From Bromus sterilis (lineage: Eukaryota; Streptophyta; Magnoliopsida; Poales; Poaceae), in assembly GCA_950022295.1 (NCBI GenBank), contig OX465597.1, positions 382,571,016 to 382,635,015 of the forward strand: DNA of 64,000 nt, written 5' to 3'. Below are positions 41,711 to 52,828 of this stretch, piece by piece. The position numbers were made by a program, and so were the translations under genes. The notes below the pieces were generated by a model. The model was not told the origin of the DNA, did no database searches, and saw only the letters and a program-made list of their open reading frames with translations. Position 1 is the first letter of the stretch. Each line of letters begins with the position of its first letter.

Positions 41711-42762
41711 CATGAAATATCACCACATGTAAATAATCTCTGATTTCTCTTTGTGCATTCATTTTGTTAGCATATTTATTATTGTACATAAATTTTGTTA
41801 GCCCGTGGCAACGCACGGATACTATGCTCGTTTACTGAAGAACAGAGTACTAGATTGAGTTCCAAGCAAAGGTGAATTACCTCATTTGTGCTAGAATCAG
41901 TCTTTATAGACTATGTAGGCATGTCCCTTGAACTAAACGGCTTGCTGAATTTGAAAAACAGAAGCTGGCTACAAGAGTAAGAAGACCACCAGAGTTGTGT
42001 CGCAAAAACAAAAAACCAGAGCTCCTTTGTTCTGCCTGCGATCCCAGTAGCCATCGCGCGCCGATTGTGGCTCAAGACGCTCATACGTTATTTATATAAT
42101 TAGTAAAATATAACGTAAGTAAGAAGTAAGTGTATAGGGGGCATTGGACCCCCTCCCTCCTAAAATTTTGTCATATATTGTTATTAAATGGTCATTTATG
42201 ATTGAAGACATGTATCTTATAATTATTATTTGGATCATATAATCACATAACATGATTTATTTATATTTTATTTGTTAATTAAGATTATATTGTGGTGTTT
42301 GTTCATTTATATTAAATTATAATGATGTGATATATAGCTATAAGTATGATATACTAGTTGTTATGTTCATTGTACATCGTTTGCACTAGGGCCTTCATAA
42401 TAACAGAGCCGGCCCTGCCCTGCCCCGCACCTGGCGATCACCGCCAACTGCCTGCCCTGCACTCGGTGATCACGGCGAACTGCTATGGATTCAGCCAGTG
42501 GTTCTCTTAGGTCTTGATTAACTCTTATTCGATTGCGATATTTCACGCTCAAATTCATCAAGGTTGTTCAGGTACAAGAAGCAAACAAGCAAAGAACAAC
42601 AGAGCTCTCTTTGACAAGTGAAGAAACTACGTACAGTACATAATAAATCTACCAAACAGTAAATGTTGAAATTACCACAATGTTGTCCTGCTCCAAAAAT
42701 TAAGAGAAACTTATTAGTACATATATTTTGCTTCAAACACAGGACAATGCTAGTGATTGTAC
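41624..42762 (+). repeat. Direct repeat, copy 2 (partner 28,149-29,473), with Helitron-like end at 41,830
   Basis: This aligns with copy 1 throughout. The hairpin CCGTG-GCAACG-CACGG is perfect here and is followed by CTCG at 41,827-41,830. It lacks about 160 bp present in copy 1, joined at AAAAT near 42,698. Confidence 0.75.
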
Positions 42763-43428
42763 ACATCGCCAATCAATTTCGCGTTCCTCTGCTATTGGCT
42801 AAGCCCAGAACAGATTAATACAAGCAAAAGTCAGACTACATCAATAGGGCAATCTTTCGCTGAAGGGGTGCCCCTCCTGCTAACATTGTAGTTGGGCCAG
42901 CCCATGGCCAGCTATTATTTGTTTTTCTGGTTTTCTTTGCCTTTTTTCTTCCATTTCATTTTTATTTCTTTTATAGAATTATTTTTCCCTTTTCTGTTTT
43001 TATTAACTTTCAAAATATACGGTGATTCATTTCTAATATACAATTATCAACTTTAATATATTCTAATTATTAAAAATAATAATAGATAACTAAAAATATT
43101 CAATGTGTATTTAATGGGTGCTTAGTGTATGTCATAAAAATGTTTAATTTGTATCTAAAAATTATTTAGTGTATATTCAAAATTGTTCTGTGTATCACAA
43201 TTTTGTAATATGTACTCCCTATATTTCTTGATATAAAGTGTATAGTTTCCTTAAAAAAGTTAAACTTTTATAACTTTTCTACAACGAACGGCTATGTTCT
43301 GGGTTCTTGGCTTTTTTGGTGTGTTGGGTCTGCTCGAGCCTCCCTCCTCTCTCTCAACTCGTCGTTTGGGAAGGCTATACCCGAAATCACTAGTTAAAAA
43401 ATATCTCTATTATCTACAAATAATTTTA
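42763..43428. other. AT-rich spacer with a Stowaway-like scrap
   Basis: No gene. A TACTCCCTATATTTC stretch near 43,214 resembles one terminus of a Stowaway MITE, without a partner. Confidence 0.35.
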
Positions 43429-43733
43429 GGGCTCGTTTGATTCATAAGAATTCTATAGGATTCTTGTAGGATTTTATCCCATAGGATTTTTTCCTACGTT
43501 ACTCATTTGATTCATAGAAATTGTTTCTATATGATTTTTTTCCCATAGAATTTTTTGTATTACTTCCTATAGGAATCCTAACATTCACTCCAACATTTTT
43601 CTACAATTCCTTTGATGAAATCAAACAAACTTTGATGCAAGAAAAATCCTATAGGATTGAAGTGGGCATGCCATTGCAATCATATGCTTTTCCTGTTTCT
43701 ATGATTTTTCTACCCTATAAATCAAACAAGCCT
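43429..43733. mobile_element. Tourist-type (PIF/Harbinger) MITE
   Basis: The termini GGGCTCGTTTGATTCATA and TATAAATCAAACAAGCCT are inverted complements with two mismatches. The element is 305 bp and flanked by TTA on both sides (43,426-43,428 and 43,734-43,736), the expected Harbinger target duplication. The short frame inside has no coding meaning. Confidence 0.8.
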
Positions 43734-43736
43734 TTA

Positions 43737-44149
43737 CGGTTTGAGCAGCTTTTGAACCTAGTTTCTCAAAGAACCTAACAATTCTTCACGATCCCTTATA
43801 GTGTTTTGCCTTCAAGTTTCTTCATCCATCATGTTGTTTTGCATTGTAACACCTTGAAATGTAGCTAATTTTTTCCCCTTTCCATTAATGACTTCACGGA
43901 AATACATCAGAGATGTTTCAGGAGCCAGAAAAAAAGAAAAAGCGAGTTATGTGCATCCTGGGGAAACCCACTTCCCAACGCCCAATATCGAGACATTAGA
44001 CCATGAGACAAAAACACCAATGACACATCCACCTATCCTACAAAAGTTTCATACCCACCAAACTCACGCAGAAGCAACACACATCGCCATCAAACACTAA
44101 CATCAGTATCAACTAGCAGGGACCCCACCTATTACAACAGCCATGAGCT
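43737..44149. other. Unassigned spacer
   Basis: No recognisable gene or complete element. Confidence 0.3.
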
Positions 44150-44830
44150 ATAAAGTCACCAAAAGTACCCACGAGACATCACAAGAGCTTGTTCGCAACA
44201 AATGAAGCTCTTCGAGCTTGTCCTACCTCGCCACCATCCAGAACTTGTGGCCCCCAGACCTTCAGCAGATTGATGACACTCTTCTTTAGCAGCCCAGCGC
44301 CCATCTTCAGTTCCCCTGCATCATCCTCACGCTGCAAACTAGCACAATATAACAGATGCGACAATAAAAAAACAGAACCACAAAAGGGGAACTGATCTTT
44401 TTATATTTTAAAGTAAGTCTATTTCGAGTATTCCAAATGGCCGAGCACACAACCGTCATCCCCACTATGTATAAAATATCTCCTTCAGGGAAGAAGGTAA
44501 AGCACCAAGCATAGTATTGACAAGGGTTATTTCAACATAAGTTAGCCCCAAACATTGATGCAATAGTTCGCCAAACAACTCTAGCTACGGGGCAAGTAAA
44601 AACAGGTGATCAACAGTTTCCACGTCATCGCAAAAGGAACAACTGGGGTTACTCTTCCATTTCCTCCTACGCATAACAACTCTAGTCAGGAGGGCGTCCT
44701 GCATCAAGTGCGAGAGAAAAATTACAACTTAAGGAGGAATTCAGATTGCAAAATCCACCTATAGTCACAGCCGGCAATCCGAGATTCCAGGAACTTGTAA
44801 ACCGATCTAGTAACGAAAAATAGCTTACCA
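44150..44830 (-). pseudogene. LINE ORF2 C-terminal fragment
   Basis: Minus-strand translation gives RSVYKFLESRIAG, then HLMQDALLTRVVMRRRKW and CSFCDDVETVDHLF. This is the zinc-binding (zf-RVT-type) region that follows reverse transcriptase in plant LINEs. Frames are interrupted several times. At its 5' side the fragment abuts the (CT)n tract and the HSP70 pieces. Confidence 0.6.
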
Positions 44831-44902
44831 ACCCGCGGGCCCTTTTGTGTCGGTCCCGTTGTCATCCATCCCAGGTTGATCTCTGGTTCCTCTCCCGGCA
44901 CA

Positions 44903-44905
<3 letters not shown>

Positions 44906-44954
<49 letters not shown>
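44906..44954 (+). repeat. (CT)n microsatellite, 49 bp
   Basis: Uninterrupted CT dinucleotides, lying between the LINE fragment and the HSP70 fragments. Confidence 0.95.
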
Positions 44955-44956
<2 letters not shown>

Positions 44957-45077
44957 GAACTAGCGTTGTACGACGCCTCCGTATTTTTGGTCAACGGCGA
45001 GGTCCCGCGTCTCCTATGGATGTACACATCGCCACCATAGATGGTCACCGCCGCCGCTACACCTCCCTCTCGCTCCA

Positions 45078-45490
45078 ACCATGATAGACCAGTTGTCGTG
45101 CTGCCACACACCGACGCACGAATAGGTGGTGTCGAGGTCGATGCTGATCTCCGGGCCCTCTCCACCTTCCTTGGCCATCTCCTCTCCTCCTCCTCTCTAA
45201 AGCTCGAACGGGGAAAAATGGGGAAATCAAACACGAGACCGCGCCGTAGGCGACGACCTCGTCGGGGTTGATACTCTTGCACAGTTCCTTGTTGTTGAAG
45301 AACTCCTGCATCATCGACTGCACCTTGGGGATCCAGTTGGAGCCGCCGCCGAGGACGACGTCGTGCACGGTGCTCTTATCCATCTTGGCATCGCGCAGGA
45401 ACTTCTCCACGGGCTCCATACACTTGCGTAAATGGTTCATGTTGAACTCCTCGAACCGAGCCCTGGTGATGGCGGAGTAGAAATCAGACG
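45078..45490 (-). pseudogene. Shuffled HSP70 gene fragments
   Basis: Two pieces of a cytosolic HSP70 ATPase domain lie on the minus strand in the wrong order. The 5' piece (45,490-45,241) reads DFYSAITRARFEEFNM, VEKFLRDAKMDKSTVHD and CKSINPDEVVAYGA. This is the segment about 300-375 residues into HSP70, with VLVGGS shortened to VLGGGS. Downstream (45,178-45,078) comes the protein's own start, MAKEGGEGPEISIDLDTTYS, where the phosphate-binding GIDLGTT reads SIDLDTT. Both pieces are intronless and broken, so this is a rearranged, probably transposon-captured pseudogene. Confidence 0.8.
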
Positions 45491-45499
45491 CCCTCGTAT

Positions 45500-47278
45500 C
45501 ATTATAATTCAAAATAATAAATCCTCCCTGGACGGAGACAGTGCTCGCCCCAGGCGCTCACCAGCCGGCCCAGTCGAGTTATCAGCCCATGACCATTTTA
45601 TAAGCCAAACGGGTACGAGATCCTCGAAGTCGTTCGATTAAGTGGCGATCGACAGTTGTCAACGCTCCTCTCTTTTCACTATTTCCCCTTTCTCCGCGGC
45701 CGCCGGCAGGTGGGCCACCACCTATCATCTTCTTCCTCCACAAGCAAGCAGGAGTCCACCGCATGCGCGCCTCGTCACCCGAGTACAAATGAACTCGGAA
45801 ATCCTATCTACTTGCAAACCCTTGCCCACTAAAATAGTTCTATGAATCGCCTCAATCATGTCCGTCATTTTGCCCAAAACAAATCGCCCTGATGCCGCCC
45901 GCATCGCTGGCCCTCCTCCTTTCAATCTCGCCGACCGAAGCTCCTTCGTCGGACGTTTACGTCATTGGTAAGCCGCATGTGCCTTTCAACCTGGTCCATC
46001 AACTTCTATTTTTTTCCTGCGTATCTTTTTGAAAAATACTTGTGGCTCACATCAAAACTGAGCGATCGATCGGAGCTAATCCGAGGCCCCTGTAGCACGC
46101 AAGTTCACCGGAATGCCTCCGCGACACCCCTCCTCATCCCTTCACCGTCAAGGACCTCCAGAACAAGCACCCCAAGACTCACCTCGACGAGTTATACCTC
46201 CCTGACCTTGCCATCGTCCTCGTCGACCAACGGAGGCACCGCCATCGCCAACCCGAGATCCCTCGCCGTTGTTTTGTCTTCATGCTCTGCAGTTGGTCCT
46301 CGTGCATTAGATCTAGACGTACGTCTAGGAGTAGCACTTATGCATTTTTAAGCCATAGCGTTTTCTTCTAATTAGCGATCGTTCGTCGCTTTTGTGTTGT
46401 AGCGAATAGTTCTCTTCCAGTAGTTTTTTCACATGTCTCTATGGACTAAGATTTAAATATTTCCCTTACTAATTAGTCTCTGATCTTATTTCAGCTATAA
46501 CTTCTTACTAGTTAATCCAAATCAGAAGATTCCAAACTTATTTTTTTTCCTTTTCCTTTTTTCGTTTATTTGTTTCTTTCTTGATTTTCATCGTGTTCCA
46601 CGGTTATATTTTGTCTTTTTTTCTTTCTTATTTACCTTTTCAATGCATTATAATTTTTATAACACATTCTTATTATAAACTTTTCATATAAATATAAATC
46701 ATTATTTTTTACATTCTATTTTTTATATTATAAGATTAACATTTTTATATATAATTTATGTTTCCGATATCTACACTTGTCATAAACATTAATAACTTTA
46801 TATAAAAGTATATTTAAAAATGATTAAAAAATTCAATACAATATTTAGCATTTTGTGAAAAAACAAACTATACAATTTAATACTTCTTAAAACATTATTT
46901 TATATATGTTTAACGGTTCTTAATATACATGATTAGCATTTATGAAACATAAGTTTTCAATAGATTTTCAAATATGTGTTCAAGTTTCTTCAAATATATG
47001 GTGAAATATTTTTTTAAATGCTAATAACTTTGTTTTGAAGTTATATGAAGAATTTTTAACACAGCACAAACAGTTTTTAAAACTTAATTCTTTTCTTCTA
47101 GAATATATGTATTAACAATATTTTGAAAATATAATTAATTCAAAGGAAAATTGAAAAATAATAAAAAAACAAAACAAAGTGATGAAAAATTGTAATATTA
47201 TTACTGGGCCGACCCACTCGACGCGTCTATGCATGCGACATTGTTTTCTATCTTGCATAAAGCGAGACATAGACTCAC
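45500..47278. other. Mixed spacer: GC-richer block, then AT-rich block
   Basis: 45,640-46,350 is GC-richer and could hold captured gene scraps (a frame near 46,140 reads FTVKDLQNKHPK), but I cannot assign it. 46,400-47,170 is AT-rich with GATTAGCATTT-type words. No gene supported. Confidence 0.3.
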
Positions 47279-49218
47279 GGGAGCAACTAGTTCTAGAGTA
47301 CTCGTTCGCGGCCCGACCTAGCGAACACATTGCTAGGCTCAGAACGCGCCACTTATCGCGTCCACAGCGTTCCTTCGGGATTTCGTTTTTTTAGTTTTTT
47401 GTGTATGTATTTTCGGTGTTTAAAATTGGTTTTTTGGTGGTGTTTTTTATTTTTCCGATTTTCGCACGGTTTTTCTATATGTTTTGGTGAAAAAAATAAA
47501 AAAATCAAAAAAAGAAAGGCACGAATTTGCTTCCATTGGAAGCACGCCGCGTGCCTTTAAAATAGAGGCACGATCACGCTTCTTAAAAAAAGGCACGAGT
47601 CGTGCTTCTAAAAAAGAGGCACGACCGTGCTTGCGCAAAAGGCAGTCGTGTGCCCCAAAACAAAAGAAAAAGGGAATCACCAGATCATGCCACTTGTCGC
47701 GTGCGCGGAGCGCCACTTGTTGATCGCAGAAGGAGTATACTTGTTCGTTGCTACGAGTACTCTATAATTAGTGATTTCGTATACTCACCCAGGAAAAATC
47801 CGAGATCACTAGTTAGAGGGTACCTTTTACAAAAATCAATTTTATTTTTGTTGATGATAAGTGATGCAACGCATGCGCGTCACTTGTCGTAACTAAAGGT
47901 TGGTTTTCTTACCCCACGCGTGAGAATGGAAGGTTGGTTGTGTATGCTTTTTTCTTAGTTTTGTTATGTCAAAATTATTTATCTTTTGAAGTGTGCGTCC
48001 AAATTATGAACCATTTTCACTGTAGGGCTTTTTGCATCGAGATCTTTAAAAGTACATCCCATGTTGATATGTTTAATGATTATTTTTCTAGGTAAAATTG
48101 ATGCTTCAAAACTGTATCTGCTTTAAAATTGTACTAACCAATGCTTCTCTTGAAATCAAATATTTGATTTTAGTATAATCGCTGTTTTTGCATAAACTAT
48201 ATTTTCTTCCTTTTTGAGGAGAAAAAAATGCTTTCCATGGAGGCACAAAAATGAAAACACATAAAGTTATATCAAAAAATCTCATGGATGCGCCTAAACA
48301 TGACACGTGGCAATGGATCGGCATACCACCCTTCCTTGGAAAATAAAATGGGCATACCACTTAACGGGCTCACAAGAACTAAAAATAATCTTTGCGATAA
48401 GCCACCACAAAAATGGAGTACCCACCCCTGTGGTGGCTACTCCATTAGATAACACAGCTATGTATCCACATTTGCAGACGTGTAATCTAATTGGGTTATA
48501 AGCCCAAGAGCAAAGCGGCCCAAAGTGTTCTTGTTTCAAAGTCATCCCAAAAGAAAATGTCGATGCACAAATCCACGTCTAGAGAGGCGAAATCACTAGT
48601 TTAAGAGTACTCGTTGCAACGAGTATCGCGTTTCCTCCGCGCACGACACTTGGCGCTTCGCGCGCGCGCCAAGTGGCGCACTCTGGTGCTTTTCCGTTTT
48701 TCCTGTTTTTTAGAGGCACGAGCGCCTCAAAAAAGAGGCACGAGTGCCTCAAAAAAGGAGGCACGAGTGCATTTTCACGTTTTTCTGTTTTTCCTGTTTT
48801 TAGAGGCACGAGTGCATCAAAAAAGGAGGCACGAGTGCCTCTAAAAAGGAGGCACGAGTGCCTAAAAAAAGGCACGATAATGCCTTTTCACTTTTTTTCT
48901 TTTTCCTGTTTTTTGAGGCAAGGAGGCACGAGTGCCTTTTTCGGAGGCACGAGGCACGACTCGTGCCTCCCGCGGAGGTAAGGTCGTGCCTCTTTTATTT
49001 CGATTTTTTTTTTTAATTTTTTCTTCATCAAAACGTATAAAAAACATGCGAAAACCGAAAAAGTAGAAAAAAACCATCGAAAAAACCAATTTTAAACATC
49101 AAAAACGCGTAAAAGAAATAAAAAAAAATGAAATCCTAAGTGATCGCTGTGAGCGCGACACGTGGCGATGTTCGCTGGAGCGGGCTACGAATCGAGTACT
49201 CCCTAATTAGTTGCTCCC
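47279..49218. mobile_element. Inverted-repeat DNA element or nested pair (class II, unassigned)
   Basis: The left end GGGAGCAACTAGTTCTAGAG-TACTCGTTCG and the right end near 49,190-49,218 are inverted complements over about 30 bp with a few mismatches. Internal inverted relatives around 47,730-47,815 and 48,585-48,630 (both with ATCACTAGTT and GAGTACTCG/CGAGTACTC) suggest two nested or paired related elements. I find no transposase and no clear target duplication. Confidence 0.45.
48715..48995. repeat. GGCACGAG tandem repeats
   Basis: At least eleven GAGGCACGA words, mostly spaced by GTGCCTC/AAAAA, form a degenerate tandem array; many units are themselves palindromic (GAGGCACGAGTGCCTC). A smaller group of the same words lies at 47,515-47,645. 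Confidence 0.8.
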
Positions 49219-49420
49219 CTAGAGAGGGCTTCCTAATCCCGCTCAAATTTCAGACGGAGCTAACAGTTCGCAGTTCAGGTTCACGCTTATTGTTGGTCGA
49301 GAAAAGGTGTCACGTTCACTAGGATAAGAAAGGAGTTTGGATTTCCTTTGTCTTGTGAAAGCGCAACTAAGTAAGGATAGTAGTGTGTACACTAGAAACA
49401 ACACACACGACCGAAATTTT

Positions 49421-50335
49421 TTTTTTGGATAAAGGCTTTATTGCTCAAAATGTTTAAGTATGTACATCCGACTTTTGGAGAAAATTATAGCTAACACCAG
49501 CCTTTGTGGCATTTGTTGCACAAAACCCATAAACATGTTCTTTTTTGCAATTAGCACGGGTTTGGCCTAATATTTTGCACCTGGCCCAAATGAGAAGCTT
49601 AACTCGTTAACATGTTGTTAAGAGAAATTTTGAAGAGAGGAGAAGATTTTTTTTTACCGCGAGTGTACTTTTATTTTGCTATGTTGATTGTCATTGAGAT
49701 TGTCATTGTTTTCGCTCCTGAGACCATATATTATAAAAAGTTAAAAGTAATTTAAATTTAAAATATTATTTAAAATTTATATGATATCTACATACATCTG
49801 GAGTTTTGCTACATAATACATTGCATTATAGGCTACAAAAAAATCACAAAATCGCGTATCTGAATAAACAAAAAAGACCTCATTTTTTTCCAACATTTGT
49901 CTTTTTTGTGTAGGTCAAGTATGAATATCTATTTTGATGCAAATCTGGCCGTACATACTACACATGTGCACTTGCATGTTTGTTTTCAAAAAAATTAGAC
50001 AAAAAATAAAAATATCATTTTTTTTAAAACGGGATTACTGGTGTCTGTGTACCAAAACATTTTTTTGCTTATATATTTGCTGTCAAAAAGTGGTCACGTA
50101 TGAATATATATTTATGTTTCCTAATGTTATGTTGCGCGCAAAACAGCGGACCCAGCCTGTTAGGTAACTTGTTAACAAGGTTAAAGTTGTTCGTTTGGGC
50201 CAAGTGCGAAAAGTTAAGCCTAAACTGACCTAGCTGCAACAAAGGTTTTGTTTCCGTGTTTTGTGCAACAAATGCCACAAAGGCTGGTGTTAGCCGCAAT
50301 TTTCTCCGACTTCTGCATAACTAAGATGCACACAG
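49421..50335. repeat. Long imperfect inverted repeat
   Basis: The arms at about 49,464-49,625 and 50,160-50,335 share GCTAACACCAGCCTTTGTGG and TTTGTTGCACAAAAC in opposite orientation, separated by about 540 bp. A T-run at 49,421-49,432 next to GGATAAAGGCTTTATTGC reads as a polyadenylated 3' end (with AATAAA) on the minus strand. The left arm is therefore probably the tail of a minus-strand non-LTR element. Confidence 0.6.
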
Positions 50336-50406
50336 CTGCAAGTCACCAAACAAAAAATAAAATAAAATAAAGTATGCGACAATTTACAAATAAGAACTAT
50401 CGCCAC

Positions 50407-52828
50407 TCAAGGTAGCTCTATGCGTAGGTCACGCGGCCACCCATGTTGGATAAAAATATCCCTCGCCACCGCTTCCAGCCGTGCACACGCCTCCATAAAA
50501 AGGCCTCGATATTTCACCCGTTGTAAGATGGACCACGAACTGAGAATACCCGTGCATCGATAAAGAACCTGCAAACAAGTGAATTTTTTATCAGAAAAGA
50601 TTTTGTCATTTCTACATAGCCAGAGCGACCATATTACAGGGAGCGCTCCTACCCTAAGAATAGTTTTAAGCTTACTATCTATCCCGTTCAGCCAATTTCC
50701 AAAGATATTAGCAACGGATGTGGGTTGATATAAGTTTGAAGACATTTGAATAGCTGACCAAATAGAATGTGCAACCTTACAGGTGAAGAATATGTGTTTT
50801 ATTGTCTCATCATGAGCACATGAAACACATTTCTTACTCTCTTGCCAGTTGCGCTTGACAAAATTATCTTTCATTAGAATGACACATTTTCGAAGATACC
50901 ATGCAAAGACTTTAATCTTTAGAGCTATCTTCATTTGCCATATTTTATTATTATTATTATCGACTGGTATTTCAGGTTGGACAAGCGCCCTATACATAGA
51001 ATCCACAGAGAATTTTCCATTCCTATTGAGATTCCATCGAAACTCATCGTGACCTTGTGACAGTTGCACTACCTCTAACCGTTCTAGCAAGGCATTCCAA
51101 GACGCTAGTCTTGGACCGATTAAGTCTCTTTGAATGCGACATTAGAGGGTGACTCTTGCATGATCGTGTCCAGCATATCTCCCTTATGTCGCACAATGGT
51201 ATATAGGGCCGGATATTGATCTCGGAGTGTGGCATTTCCTATCCATATATCCTCCCAAAATCTTATCTCCGACCCATCCTTAATCTTGAAAACCCCAAAG
51301 CGATAAAAGTCTTTCTTTGTCGTCATGAGATTCAAAAATGTGAATCTCCAGGCTTCCATTCAACCTGAGATAACGCTTTTGTGCCAATATATTTTTGCTT
51401 AAGGAGCGTTTGCCATACGCCATCCAAAGTCAATAGCTTATATAGCCACTTACCGAGGAGAGCAGAGTTCTTGGCCTGGAGGTCATGGATACCCAACCCC
51501 CCTTGGTCCTTCGGACGGCAAACGACATTCCACTTGGTCAGTCGATACTTCTTTTTCTCGTTATCCCCTTGCCAAAAGATTCTTGATCGGAAATAATCCA
51601 ATCTATTTAAGACCCCTTTAGGAAGTTGAAAGAATGATATCATATACAGTACCATGTTTGTTAAAACTGAATTTATGAGTTCCAATCTTCCATCCAAGGA
51701 CAACAACTTCTCTTTTCAGCTAGCTAGTCTTTTTTGCGAGCGTTCTTCGACGTGCTTCCATTCCGCATTAGTCAGCCTCCTATAATGTATGGTTATCCCC
51801 AAATACTTAATAGGGCATCCGAATATCTCGGCATATTGATCTGCTGCATCCTGGGCGTCGCCGAAACAAAACAATTCACTTTTAAGGAAATTAATCTTCA
51901 ATTCGGATAACTGTTCGAATGCTGATAATATTAATTTCAGATTCGTGGCTTTATCTAGATCATGACCCATAAAAAGAATTGTGTCGTCCGCATATTGAAG
52001 AATAGATAGTCCCCCATCCACTAGGTGTGGGACTACTCCCTCAATTTGACCGTCTAGCTTGGCGCATTCGATCATGATCGTTAACATATCAGCCACAATA
52101 TTAAACAATATGGGCGATAAAGGATCACCTTGCCTTAATCCCTTTCTGGTTTGGAAGAAGCGACCGATTTCGTCATTGACGTTGATGGCAACACTTCCTC
52201 CCGAAACACAACTATGGATCAAAGCACACCATTCCTCTAAAAAACCTTTCATTCTCAGAGTTTGTTGGAGGAACGACCACCTCACTTTATCATAAGCTTT
52301 TTCAAAGTCAATCTTGAAAATGACTCCGTTAAGCTTTTTAGTGTGCATTTCATGAACGGTCTCGTGTAAAATCACGACTCCGTCTAGGATATTCGTACCT
52401 TGCATAAAAGCCGTTTGTGTAGGTTTAATAACATGATCAGCCACCGAATTTAATCTAATGGTTGCGGTCTTCGTGAAATTTTTGAAGCTAACATTAAGGA
52501 GGGATATTGGTCTATACTGTTGTATCCTTTCTGCCCCGAAAATCTTAGGCAACAAAACAATTCAAGTTGTCCCACATGCCAACATTGGAACAACTCAATC
52601 GGGTCCGTCTTAATGGCATCCCAGAAGTGTTGATAAAACTCAGCAGGAAAGTCATCTGGCCCAGGAGCCTTATTATGCTCCATTTGGAAGACCGCCTTTT
52701 TAATCTCCTCTTCTGTGAAGGGAGAATTTAAAAAGGTATTTTCCTCATTAAAGACCTGGGGTATGTCTTCCGTCCGAGTCTCATCCATTACAATAAATCC
52801 AAAGAAAAACATGAGTTTTGTATCATTT
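50407..52828 (-). pseudogene. LINE (RIX-type) ORF2 remnant: reverse transcriptase and zf-RVT region
   Basis: On the minus strand, from the 5' side: HNKAPGPDDFPAEFYQ near 52,660; the RT core with FKIDFEKAYDKVRW, GLRQGDPLSPILF and catalytic YADD (about 52,555-51,716); the GLGIHDL region near 51,490; and a zf-RVT tail with IALKIKVFAWYL and CAHDETIKHIFFTC (51,090-50,407). At least four frame breaks divide it. There is no endonuclease in view, because the 5' side is interrupted by the solo LTR at 52,829. Confidence 0.85.
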
